Source: Neopestalotiopsis rosae (Eukaryota > Ascomycota > Sordariomycetes > Amphisphaeriales > Sporocadaceae). Taken from it: 64,000 nucleotides of DNA. Positions 1 to 10,215 of the stretch are shown here, one piece after another (within the stretch, counting starts at the first letter, position 1; each line of letters begins with the position of its first letter). Under the pieces are notes generated by a model that saw only the letters and a list, made by a program, of their open reading frames with translations, was not told the DNA's origin and ran no database searches. The translations under genes were made by a program, and so were the position numbers. The DNA lies in contig JALGAS010000013.1 in assembly GCA_023078685.1 (NCBI GenBank), positions 191,001 to 255,000 on the forward strand, read 5' to 3'.

Positions 1-426
1 AAGCGCACGGCGGTACGGATCGCAGCGCTGGTTTCAAATGTCAGCCTTGGAAAGAAAACAGCCGATTCGTCACTTTCTGACCAAGTTGCTTGGACTAGGA
101 AATATATTGCAAAGTGGTCTAGCAAGAGCTTCCAATCCGGATGCTTATTTGCTGCATCCCACTCTCACCGCCGTATCGCATGTTTCACGCCAAGACTATT
201 CATACGACCTTGACTCGGCAAGATAAGCAGCAGCCTGCCGTGCAGTCGCAGATTCCACTCTAATTAACCTGGGCAAGAATCATGATGGACATTCTCTTCG
301 TCTATAGATTCATATACGCCGCAGTGGCAGTTGCCGTCAAGGCCCTTGGAAGCATTGGTCTTCTCTGGTCGGCAGGTATCGTACACAATCATCCCTCTTC
401 ATCATTCCCAGTGAGACATTTGACGC
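1..426. other. Gene-free window edge
   Basis: I see no supportable gene here. The only open frame (38-226, 62 codons) has no recognisable motif and no splice context. The right-hand part is probably the 3' untranslated region of the minus-strand proteasome gene that ends at 427. Confidence 0.5.
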
Positions 427-1476
427 CTAGTGCTTGACCGTGTAATCCTCATCAGGGAGGTATAGATGTCTGTCGGCACCCTTCTTGGTCAGCACGACCA
501 TGCGAATGACACCGCCAGAGCTTCCATCCCACTTGATGGCCTCGGCAAGAGCGCCCTTGACAAATTTGACAGCGTCCTCCTCTTCCATGCTCTCTTTCCA
601 GTGGTTGTCACAGTAACCGTAGATGTATGTCGAACCTGAACCGCCGATTGCATATGCTTGCTTGTGTAGCGAGCCACCAAGGGGAATGGAGTAGACTTGG
701 CCGCCGTGTCGCTCATCCCAACCAGCAATAATCAGACCGGCACTACAAACAAGTGACTGTTAGCGATGTCCATGTAATAAGTGTTTGTACCCTACAGCCC
801 AGCAAGGCCGACAGTATCCTTCTCTTGTCCCAGTCCATAATGCAACCTACCTCAACTGGTCCTTGTTGGAGTAGCAAATCTCCTGGAAGATGGAAGCGGC
901 GGTTTGTGTTGTCGGGGGCTTGCCGTTGCGCATGTGGAATAGGCCGAGCTGGTACTGCACAATGTCGGCAACGGCTTGTGTGTCTGCGGCTGAACCGGAT
1001 CGGCAACACCAGATGGTATCGGCGACCTGTGTGAGCTTGTCTGTCACTCGGTTGGCAATGTAAGATCCGGTCGTGGTTCTCGAATCAGCGCCTGTAATGA
1101 CCGTGTCAGTTGGAAATGTCCCCCGTGGCTGTCGCCTCATTTGGGTGTGAAGTCTTACCCAGGATGACACCATCCTTGAATGTGACTGCCATACTGTCAT
1201 TTTGTCAATCGAAGCACGTTGTGATGCTGATGCGTCGATGGGCGCTTACATGGAGGTACCGAGGCTAGAGCAAACGATTAGCATGGGCAAGGACAGTGGG
1301 AATCGATGCGCTTTACTCACTTGACCTCTCCCTTCTTTAATCTATCCATGTCCACATGAATGCCATCTGTTTAGATGAGAAGTTAGTGCGTTGAAACAGT
1401 GGCCATAACCCAAGCCTGTTGCCCTGTGGAAGCTCAACATACCTTCGTTCAGGACGCCCTTGTTGCCAAACTCCAT
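427..1476 (-). CDS. PRE3: 20S proteasome subunit beta-1 (Pre3/PSMB6 type)
   Basis: This encodes the caspase-like (post-acidic) catalytic subunit of the 20S proteasome core. Six exons keep phase: 1476-1443, 1366-1321, 1264-1250, 1193-1159, 1091-851 and 742-427, giving 228 residues. A propeptide of about 29 residues ends in LG, followed by the catalytic threonine (Thr30, mature Thr1) in [11 protein letters not shown]. The conserved ADSRTTTG segment (mature Asp17) and the mature Lys33 region (NRVTDKLT) follow, then the GGSGS segment. These are the residues an active N-terminal nucleophile hydrolase needs, and length and sequence fit fungal beta-1 subunits closely. All introns have GT-AG ends; donors are GTATGT, GTGAGT, GTAAGC, GTAAGA and GTAGGT. 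The third exon is only 15 nt, so automatic gene callers may miss it. The start is the only ATG in phase with the short first exon. Function is secure; exon borders are strongly supported by conserved protein sequence. Confidence 0.95.
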
Positions 1477-2312
1477 GGTGGCGGTTATAGTATCTAGATC
1501 GCAATCGGAAGATAGAAGAGTGTTCGCTGAGATTGCAAACGATCGGTGCAGGAATTACGAGAAGGTTGTGTTTGGGATTTGTGGTGAAGCTGGTGAGGTT
1601 TGATGTTGTTAGGTAGGTACTGAACCGAAGCTCTAAGCAAGTGACATCTGGAGCTCAGGCAGCTCAGCATGCGTTGACGTCCATGCATGATCCACTCGGT
1701 GGTCCGTGCCCCACTTTCTAGCAAGGCTGCGAGCCTCACATCAACATTCTCAATTATAGCAGTTAGAACTAGTTATAGGATTATCATGTTTTTAATTCCA
1801 GTATTTGATATGCACGCACTGTTAAACCTCAGGACTTCTTTATACTGGTTTCAACGAATGAAAATAAACATTCCGTTCTGGCTTACATAATATAACAAAG
1901 ACCACCTCCTTGGCGAACAAGTTTCTAGTTTATAAGACTTACAATACCATGAATTTGTCCTTTGATGGTACACATCAATAAAATAGGCTTGATTTCACTA
2001 TAAGGTGCTTGCTGTCGACAGAGATGCCACATGGAGAATTCATAAACCACTTCAAAGCCATCAAGTTGACAATGGCTGCGTCAGCAGCATCGGAGACTCT
2101 AATAATTAAAGACGTTTTAACAGCATGTCAATATCATGATTTGTGTAATTCCAAAGGTCTATTCGCAATCCAGCAACCGGCAAAGAATTAAAACCCAGCT
2201 GAGCATATGAACGCCTTACGCCAATTTCCAGGGTATCAAGAGCTAGATTACGAGGATAGTCTAGCAAGAATTAGCTTTGACAATAACACAACTATTATAT
2301 GATCAAGTAGAC
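1477..2312. other. Intergenic: PRE3 promoter side and ERV2 3' side
   Basis: No coding signal is seen; open frames of 60-67 codons lack motifs. It should hold the PRE3 promoter (right of 1476) and the 3' untranslated region of the sulfhydryl oxidase gene (left of 2313). The middle part (about 1740-2000) is AT-rich. Confidence 0.5.
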
Positions 2313-3085
2313 TTACCCTTCCTTCTTCAGCTCACCCGTCGATGCCGTTTTCTCCTCATCGCCCTTCTTTTCTTTATCGTCACCACAGCCACAATCGTAA
2401 AAGTCCCCAATTTTATTGCAGTCAAAGATCTCGTGCTCGAGGCGCTCGTTGACCTGATTGTGCACAAAGCACGCCCAGCCGGCCGCCGCATTGCGCGAGC
2501 TCACCTGCGGCGGGTATTGCTTGAGCAGCCCCTGGAAGTGTCTCGCACAGTCACCGCAGGGGTAGAGACGGGCAAAGAGCTGGATATACGACTTGAGCGC
2601 TAGTTGATCGTCCTCGCTGGGCTCGTCCGGAAATTTGGCCATCATTGTGTGCAGAACTTTCCATGCAGCGCGACCGAGTTCGGCCCTATGTATAATTGAT
2701 ACGTGATCAGCAAAACTCTTCGTATATGGTGTGTCCAAGAAAGAAATCGTTCAACCTACTTGAGTGTGGCATTTTCAAGCTTGGGCGCAATCGCAGCACC
2801 CGTAAGCAAATCGCTGGTAATTTCCAGTCCAGCGAGCTTAGATTCCGTCGTTCCCTCCAGTGGCTTCACAGGCTTGACAGCTTCCGCAGGTCGGCCTGCA
2901 GCCTCGACAGCCTCAACCGGCTTGACCGGTTTTACGTCGCTTGGTGGTAGGTTGTCGTTGAAGCGATCGGCAGGCTGGCTAAATACGGCCGCCTCGGCGG
3001 GCGCACGACCAAAGGATGTGAAGAATGATATGCACAAGAACAGCGCGATCGCCATCATGACGATGACGGAGAGTTGTCGGGCCAT
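2313..3085 (-). CDS. ERV2: Erv2-type FAD-linked sulfhydryl oxidase (ER)
   Basis: The product (232 residues) should make disulfides in the endoplasmic reticulum by passing thiol electrons through FAD to oxygen. Two exons, 3085-2760 and 2685-2313, are joined in phase by an intron with donor GTAGGT and acceptor CATAG. Residues 7-25 form an N-terminal signal or anchor segment (VIVMMAIALFLCISF). A Pro/Val/Glu-rich linker with repeated VKPVKP-like units follows (about 50-78). The Erv/ALR core starts near residue 110 and has the active-site CxxC at Cys152-Cys155 (YPCGDC), the FAD-binding HNQVN segment near 184-188, and Cys181/Cys198 as the likely structural pair. A CGC shuttle motif at 207-209 is typical of yeast Erv2, which favours Erv2 over mitochondrial Erv1. 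The tail is Lys/Glu-rich and I see no HDEL-type signal; the N-terminal helix probably anchors the protein. Confidence is high. Confidence 0.92.
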
Positions 3086-3983
3086 GGTGTCGGAAGCTGT
3101 GCGGTTATCGCACAAGACGGTCTCAGGCTGCGTTCGAAACAAGAGCAGGGGCACAGGGTGTACAAGTGCTGTCTTTGCGAAAATAGATGCGGCGGCAAGA
3201 CCGCGATTCGTAAGTCAATGGGTAAAAGCTGAAAACACCAAAAAAGTAAATGTATCAAATCAAAGAAAGAGCGGCAAGTCTCAATCTGCCAACATGACGA
3301 AGAGCAGAAAAACGGGTGTTCAGGAGCAACCAGGGGCAAGTGTTTGAGGTAGAGCTGCCATTTAGCTTAGCAGCAGGACTTTTTGGTGTACGTACGTCGG
3401 GTCCCACGATCCAAAGCGAAGGGTCTGGCGAGTCTGGCTTCTTTGGGCCGACCCGTCCGATGGTGGTCAGATTCGTGGGGCGCAAATCCCCTCCATAGCC
3501 CCTCGAAATTCCCCGTCGGTGCCTGGAGCTGCCAATTAGTGCACGCTAGAAACCCGCTGGTCCAAGGGACCTGCTTGTGGAACTCATCTAACCTTGGGAT
3601 CATATCACTGTTGGATATTACCAACCAACAGTTTACCGATCTTGAGAACTTCATTACCACAGTAGCGGTCTTAAATTCTCTTTCTTGCTTACCACGCGTT
3701 ACTCATGGCATTAAAAAAATGTCTTCCAAAAACATTAAGTATTCATGATTACAGCATCTCGAGCTGAATGTGCACTACCTCTAGGTTCGATCCTCTGGGA
3801 CCAACCGCTACGCAAATCAAACCTGCCGTATCGCAACCTTAATCATTCACTGGCTATTGAACGGCAGACATGGACATAAGCAATATGGTAATATTCAGTG
3901 TTTGGCTGTCTAGCAGATTTGCCGTAAAATAAACAAAATACAGACATGTACCATTCTCATCGTGACGAGATGATATTTGCGTC
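3086..3983. other. Intergenic, ERV2 promoter side
   Basis: No gene is supported. Several overlapping open frames of 60-121 codons between 3250 and 3750 lack motifs and splice partners. A GGTTCGATCC string near 3784 resembles a tRNA B-box but has no tRNA around it. The right end probably includes the 3' untranslated region of the dehydrogenase gene. Confidence 0.5.
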
Positions 3984-4772
3984 TTATTTGTCGCTCACCC
4001 AACCGGCATCAATCACATAACTACTGCCCGTGATAGCACTCGAGTCCTCTGCCGCGAGGAACAACATCAACCTGGCCACGTCCGCGGGGAGTACACGTCT
4101 CTTGAGGCTCTGCTGCCTCATGGTGTTGGCCTCGTACTCGTCGGTCAGGACCTCGCGGACCTGCCTCTCGGTCGCAACGCTGCCGGGCATGATGCTGTTG
4201 ACTCGAATCCCATCCTTGCCGTATTCCTTGCTGTGCACCCTCGTCATGCCGACGACACCCGCCTTGACCGTGGCGTAGACGGGCGACTGCGTCTCGGGGA
4301 TCCGCCAGATGATGCTGCCCAAGTTGATGATGGACCCGGACTTTTGCTTCTGCATGGCGGGAATCACGTACTGGGTAAGGAAGAACTGGTGCCGCAGGTT
4401 GACATTAACGTCCAGCTCAAACGACTCGGGCGTGACGCCCAAGCTCGGCACCCGCGACGTTGGTCCCGCCGCTCCGGCATTGTTGATGAGCACATCTACT
4501 GTTCCGTGCTGTGCTATAGCCTTTTCGGCGCAGCTCTTGAGCGCCTCCAGGTCAGTCACGTCGCAGTATAAGAACGTGGGCTGCGTGGCGTCGGGGATCG
4601 ACTTGATCTTGTCGAGCACTTGTTGTGCTGAAGACTCTGAGTAATCTAGGAAGACGACAAAAGAGCCCTGACGACAGAAGAGCTCGACTGCAGCTGCGCC
4701 TATTCCTTCAGCAGCTCCTGTAATCAGGACCACCTTGCCACGAAGACTGGGGTAAGTTGCGTATTCAACCAT
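3984..4772 (-). CDS. Short-chain dehydrogenase/reductase, classical type
   Basis: A single-exon gene for a 262-residue NAD(P)-dependent oxidoreductase of the classical SDR family, whose usual length is about 250-280. The Rossmann cofactor motif is TGAAEGIG at residues 18-25, the structural NNAG is at 97-100, and the catalytic residues are Ser153 with Tyr166 and Lys170 (YATVK). The end of the second strand (FLDYSES) carries an acidic residue, which suggests NAD(H) rather than NADPH; this is inference. RVNSIMPGSV and the C-terminal SYVIDAGW segment are also usual for the family. I chose the ATG at 4772 because the Rossmann fold begins 13 residues later. An in-frame ATG at 4832 would add a 20-residue extension that does not look like a targeting signal. 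No neighbour shares an obvious pathway with it and the substrate cannot be told from sequence. Confidence 0.88.
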   Translation of the reverse strand: MVEYATYPSLRGKVVLITGAAEGIGAAAVELFCRQGSFVVFLDYSESSAQQVLDKIKSIPDATQPTFLYCDVTDLEALKSCAEKAIAQHGTVDVLINNAGAAGPTSRVPSLGVTPESFELDVNVNLRHQFFLTQYVIPAMQKQKSGSIINLGSIIWRIPETQSPVYATVKAGVVGMTRVHSKEYGKDGIRVNSIMPGSVATERQVREVLTDEYEANTMRQQSLKRRVLPADVARLMLFLAAEDSSAITGSSYVIDAGWVSDK

Positions 4773-5437
4773 GATGATATAGTAGTTCTCTTGAATGGCA
4801 AACTCGAGTTGCCGTATATTTGAGTGAAGCACAAAAAGGCAGTTTTAAAAATGTGTTCAAAGTGATATTCTCACATATATATACCAGAGCGAAGTTGCGT
4901 ATACGATGCCAAGTCACCGTGCTTCTGCAGTCGATCTTGTGCCTAAGTAGGTATATCGCGGGGAATGCCAGCCAGCCATGTTTGTCCGACTCCGCACAAC
5001 AACTATCTGCTGCACAATCATATGACGGAGATAACAAGCATGCATCGAGCTCGCAGATCATTGGTCATTAGCTTTCCATGCGCTTACGTTCTGGTCACGT
5101 CAAAAATCGCCGAATAAAGCCCTTCATCTTCTGGTACTACGTTGTATACTTGAACTATAGAATTGTTACGTTGTATTAATCATGGAAAACGCGGCGTGTA
5201 TAATGCTTTAGCATCACATCATACCCATATGTTTTGAGCACAAAAAAAAGCAAGTACTGAATAGGTATTGTTGGAGTCGATGGAGCTAGTTCTATCGAGA
5301 AGATACGTCACGCTTTGTTATTGCCCAATTCCCATCGCGTCGTGTAGATGATTGTAAGATGGATCTGCCAATCCTAATTCCGAGCGAATGAAGCGTCCCG
5401 GTCGTTGCCGGTCCTAAGTCCAAAACACTATCCATAC
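4773..5437. other. Intergenic between SDR start and methyltransferase stop
   Basis: Nothing coding is recognised. It should contain the SDR promoter; the stretch 5100-5260 is AT-rich. Confidence 0.5.
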
Positions 5438-7273
5438 TTACACTTGCCCAGCATTGACTTCGTGGTTGAATGGCTTGCGACCATATACCGACCATACTGG
5501 CATAAAGGCATGAATTCTGGGATTCATTAGATCAGCACGAACCTGCAGAATCAGCTCATTGATTTCGATTTCCGATAGTCCGGCGCCAGTCAAGAACACA
5601 AAACTTATACCACGAATGCCTTCGTAGATATTGCTCTGCATGAATTTGCCAGCAAGCTTAAGTCGTCGGTCTTGCGGCCAAGGACTATAGGCCCACGGGA
5701 GCTTTCTCTCGACAACATCAACAACTAATTTCATCTTCTGTAAGCATCCGTACCAGAGAAACGGCAGAGATATACTTTGTTACTCACAGCCAGCTTCCTC
5801 CAGCCATTCCTTGAAATGCTTTGTGACCTCGAGATTCCGGCCTAGAGCCAAGCCGCCCTGAACCAAGAGCTCGCCCCATCTTTTCAAAGCAGTGCCTAAT
5901 CACACAAGAGTCAATGTTGAGAACGAGGCATCTTTGAGTTGGTGCATACCTTCAATGGTGCCATCGAGACAGCCAATAACGAATGAGCCATCGAGATATT
6001 CGATCCAACCGCCCTCGTTGAGGTTCTCAAAGGCGTTTCTCATAACTGCCTTTTGATCATTGAAACAGGTAAACACTGCCCGCGCGTGGACATAATCAAA
6101 CTTGTGGGCGAATACCCACGGCTCCTCACTATCATCCTTGATGAACTCGACATTGGGCGGAGCGTTCTTAGGCTGGATCTTGCTTAAATCGACGCCAATA
6201 ACCTTGGAATCAGGATACTGCTGAGCTGAGGGAAGTGTTCAGCAGCCGTATACCAGCTGAGTTTGCACCGGTCGGTAAACTTACCAAAGTCCATGGCCCA
6301 GATCCCAGTGCCTGTCGCAATATCCATGACATATTTTGGATTCTGGACGGGTGCAGCATGAAGTCTTTCGTCGATCAAGATCGTCAAAGCTCTGTGCTGA
6401 AAGTCCAACCGATCTTGTTCTTGCTGCAATGTATTCTTAGTAAAGTGGCCCGTTGATCAACGTACAACGACACTGGATGCTTACGCCGTCATTTGGCATA
6501 AAATATTTGCCTTCCTTGAACCCATGATAAGTTCTGCCAGAACGGCCTAGGACTGACTCGGGCTCGGCTACTGTAGACCCAGTCGGTTGGCGTGAGAAAT
6601 CTTCTGGAATCCAGGACTGAGAATCGACGGCTTGTGACGTCGACACATTGGCATGAGAGGCAACGTATCTCAGCAATCGCTCATCTACTTCGAGGGGTTC
6701 GTCTGGCACAAAGCCATACACCTTCGGGGATTCCTCTGGTTGCTCGCGTTGATCAGGTGCCGGCTCATGACCGTCCGAATATATTATCGTATCAGGCGTA
6801 TCTTGACTATACTGCAAGCTTGTATCTGGACTCTGGGATGCTTCTGGCTCTATCGCGACAGCCGCTTCGGGCTCTTGTGGCGATGGCGGAATTTCTGGGC
6901 CGAGATAGTTGCCATCATTCAATGCACCATTTTCAACAGGAGGATCGGTGGTTACAAAATCTTCATCTGCCATGGATTCCGGCGTCATCGGAGCAGGTGA
7001 CCAGTCTAGTTCTGCATCATCCGATGCTGGTGTGGCAATTTGGACTGGTATTGTATCTTGGTCGTCATTCATGTTGGTTTCTCTTTGACTGCCGACAGGC
7101 TCGCTTTCTCGGGATCCGGGGCCTTGAATCGCTGAGAGCACCGCCGGTGTGTCGGTTGCCAAGGATGGACCGTCACTGGCCAGAGTAGAGGTTGCGCCAC
7201 TATCATTATCATCTCGCGGCTCGATGGGCGACTTGCCGACTTCAGCTTCAGTCTGATTCGACATATTCTCCAT
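5438..7273 (-). CDS. LaeA-like SAM-dependent methyltransferase
   Basis: Five exons keep phase: 7273-6485, 6423-6285, 6225-5950, 5895-5788 and 5724-5438, giving 532 residues. The first 230 or so residues are acidic, Ser/Pro/Asp-rich and probably disordered. The class I methyltransferase fold follows. Motif I is DIATGTG at 297-303, then comes the motif II acidic strand (VIGVDLS), a motif near FIKDDSEEPW, and EGGWIEYLDG. This is the architecture of the large fungal family that includes LaeA and the TAM-domain regulators of secondary metabolism; most members have no known substrate. The last intron deserves care. A closer AG (TTACAG) would bring in a stop or shift the frame, whereas AATTAG gives EEAGFVDVVERK, which is the family pattern. 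The role as regulator or metabolite methyltransferase is inference. There is no backbone biosynthetic gene nearby. Confidence 0.88.
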
Positions 7274-8312
7274 TGTCTAATATTCAGCAACGACAGCCCC
7301 AAATCAATAGACAGTAGACGAACAGATGGCGGGGCATCGAAATCCATGCCTAGTAACCTTACCGACCTGGGGTATTTATGAGGTCGAGATGCTAGGATCC
7401 GCTGAAGAATAGCTAAAGTGGGGCGCCACCATGTCTTGGTTACAGGGGAGTGAATCCATCGCTAGCAGCGGATGGAAGGATGGTGGTGGAACGAGAAATT
7501 AGAGCATCAATCGATTGATAACGACTGCGATGCAACAGGCGATTGTCCGGCATGGCTCTTCCGAAGAGGGTCTCAGGTCGTTTCACGGTAACATATTCTC
7601 AAAGACAAGACAGTTGACGCGGCTTCCCAGATTTCAAATGCGTTATACCAGCAAGACTTGCAGATACTGCCCGTTCATTACCTACTTATGAATATGCCTA
7701 CTGTACATAGCAGTATCAAAAGTCTAGTGCTAACACACAAAAGGTGTCTTGCATCCTTCCACCCACCCACCAATAGAATACTATCCCGAAAGCCCAAGCC
7801 TGCAGTCATGGGACCCGATCCCTCGAATGGCATTGCAATCAGTCAAAACACCTCCGATATTCGACCAGGGTCAGAGGATTAACGGGACCAGGGAGCTTCT
7901 AGAAATGGATACTGATGCACGATTGACCGACATTTCCCACATGGCATTCATGTATGAATGTGGCACCGGTTTCCATCGCAAATTCACAGAATATAAAGTA
8001 AACGTCAACAGACCAATCGTCTGGGGAGCATTACTCTGTAATGTCGTGCCTTTCCGCCTTTCTTCTTCAAACTCTCGCCGTGCACTGGAACTTAAAACGC
8101 CCCAAAGTCATGTAAGCTCTACAATTTCAATTCACCAACCTTTCAAGAACATGCGACATCATACTTGTCCATGGGCGGCATGATGTAAATATTAAAGCGG
8201 GGTCATGTTTGGGAATTATTTTTATTAAGCAATGCCTATGTCCCTTTCTGTCAAATTGGGGCAGTGAACAGGTTGCCCAGGAAGCCATTATTAGGCGCGC
8301 CGAGGTCCGTAT
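7274..8312. other. Intergenic, methyltransferase promoter side
   Basis: No supported gene. Two open frames (7658-7882 and 7749-8183) overlap in different frames, lack motifs and look like chance. The left part should hold the methyltransferase promoter; the far right is the 3' end of the next minus-strand gene. Confidence 0.45.
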
Positions 8313-9071
8313 CTATCGCTCAGTCTTCATCATGCTCTTGGCCACTGTCATGACAGCCTTCTTCAACAGTGATTTCTTCCAATCCCTGTCGTCGTCATCA
8401 TCATCGTCGTCGTAGCTGCCGCGCTTGCCTCGTCCGGCCGCTCTGTGGGCACCTCTGCCCAAACCTTTTCTAACCGAGCCTTTGACAAGATCCATGAGAT
8501 AGTCCATGAGTATCTTCTCTAGCAAACCACTCTCCAGTTCTGAAACTAGCCTATCGACAAGGCCTTGCACGATGAGCTCCCCAAACTTGTCCGCTAGTTG
8601 TGCCAGGACTGCAGCGTCAGGGCCCTGCTCGCCACGGCCAAGAATCTCGGCCAGAACATCGAGCAGTCCACCATCGTCGGAGGGTGTTCTTCTGTGCCTG
8701 CTACCTCTATGATTGTTGGGGCTGATATTGGGGGAATCGCCTTGTTTGTGCCGCGAGGAATATCGTCGTCGACCACGAAGCGGGCTGTGTGACGTAGAGT
8801 AATGTGCCTTGGATCGATGATGACGGCGTCTGGGGCGGTCATTCTTGCTCGAGGACCCATGGTTTTGGCGGTGCCGATGAGAAGTATCTCTATGGTGACT
8901 CGCGGAAGGTTCCCCGACTGGGTATTCCCTGCTTGAGGTTGAACCCATGCTGGTTGATCTCTGAGGTCGCGATCGCTGATGACGATGATGATTGTGATGG
9001 TGTGACGGGCTTGTGATATGCGGCGGCTCGGGCGGCAAGCGCATAGATGATCCTCTCCTCGGAGTTGACAT
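8313..9071 (-). CDS. Hypothetical His/Arg/Ser-rich protein with helical C-terminal part
   Basis: A single-exon frame of 252 residues that I do not recognise. The first 140 residues are very rich in His, Arg and Ser (many RRRHHRS- and HHHNHH-like runs) and probably disordered, possibly able to bind nucleic acid or metal. A compact helical block of about 90 residues follows (GGLLDVLAEILGRGEQGPDA onward). Near the end is an Asp8 run encoded by mixed GAC/GAT codons, followed by a basic tail. The start at 9071 gives MSTPRRGSS. An in-frame ATG at 9272 would add 67 residues with several Cys, and I cannot exclude it. The long stop-free frame and biased composition support a real gene, but no function can be given. 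Confidence 0.6.
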   Translation of the reverse strand: MSTPRRGSSMRLPPEPPHITSPSHHHNHHRHQRSRPQRSTSMGSTSSREYPVGEPSASHHRDTSHRHRQNHGSSSKNDRPRRRHHRSKAHYSTSHSPLRGRRRYSSRHKQGDSPNISPNNHRGSRHRRTPSDDGGLLDVLAEILGRGEQGPDAAVLAQLADKFGELIVQGLVDRLVSELESGLLEKILMDYLMDLVKGSVRKGLGRGAHRAAGRGKRGSYDDDDDDDDRDWKKSLLKKAVMTVAKSMMKTER

Positions 9072-10215
9072 GGTTTGGATTTCTCCAGAGTTATGATTGG
9101 GCAATAATGGGCATCTACAACATCGAGAAGAGGCTGTATCGCTGCATCCGTGTTTTGGTAAGGTATCGAATAATGGTAGGTGTTCCAGCTTGGGTTTAAA
9201 GTATTGAGTACACGCTTCCCTGCTGGCAGTTGCATTCGCTCCATTTAACGTTGTTGTAGACTTGGTTGTCAATGTTGCGCTTCACAGCTCGATGGTCCTA
9301 GTTGGCCGACGTTTGTAAACACTCAGGTGTCTTTGGACTTCGTTGCAAACAGTGTCCGCCAATGTGATGCACCGACTGTCCCCCAAGGCCCAATCATTGC
9401 AGCTCATCTTCGAAATTCGTCTCCCAAGGCTCGACCACATGGTGATTCTGTTGGCCTGGTTACCTCTACACTGAAAGCATCTGAGCGTTATCCTGTGGTT
9501 GTTTATATACACTGCGAACTTGTTGCTTTTTTAATTCATTCTCGTCTATCTCAGTCACCTGCTTTCAGTGTAATATCCTGGCGAGATCTATGCATTTGCA
9601 CTCATTGTAGCGGAGGCAAATCTAGAACAGATTATAATTGTGCGTTCACGCAGTGTTCAAGATCTAGCTTGTGGAATGGCGACGGTAAGTATGCGTTTAG
9701 CTAAGTTAATTTCGCCATTATTGCAAATAGCCAGACAGAATCGCAGAATAACCATGACTGATTCAATCGTGTGTTCAAGCAGTGACACTGGTAACATTGC
9801 AAAGTGTAATTGTGCTAGTCCAGCAGTACGGAAACTTCCAAATGATCGGCACTTCCTTGGCTAGAAAATAGTAGAGGCCAAACAACAGTAATACACAAGA
9901 CACAATTGACCTTTCTCTTGGGAGTTGCAAGTATTGAAGAGAATGTTTGAGCAAGTTACAAAAAAAGACAAATGTAGGTATATATTAAGTTTGAGTCAAT
10001 GAAAAAGTCCAACTGTCGACGTCAAGTATGTCGTGTGAACATTATAGGTAAGGAGGTATCATGATCATGGAAAACGACCAAAGGATATCTTTAAAAACAA
10101 AAGAACTCATGCAGAACTCTGCAGTGTCGGGAATCTGAAAACCGAAAAAAACGCCGAAATCATGCTGCTCACGATGATCAACATCGTAGAGTTGGTGAAC
10201 AAGCATGGGGGGATA
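9072..10215. other. Intergenic
   Basis: No gene is seen beyond the possible 9072-9272 N-terminal extension of the upstream-labelled His/Arg-rich protein. Frames such as 9327-9704 (125 codons) have no recognisable motif. The right end should be the 3' untranslated region of the C2-domain gene. Confidence 0.45.

Noticed and set aside
3770..3810. A tRNA-like B-box (GGTTCGATCC)
   Set aside because: The T-stem does not pair and no matching acceptor stem or A-box lies about 70 nt upstream.
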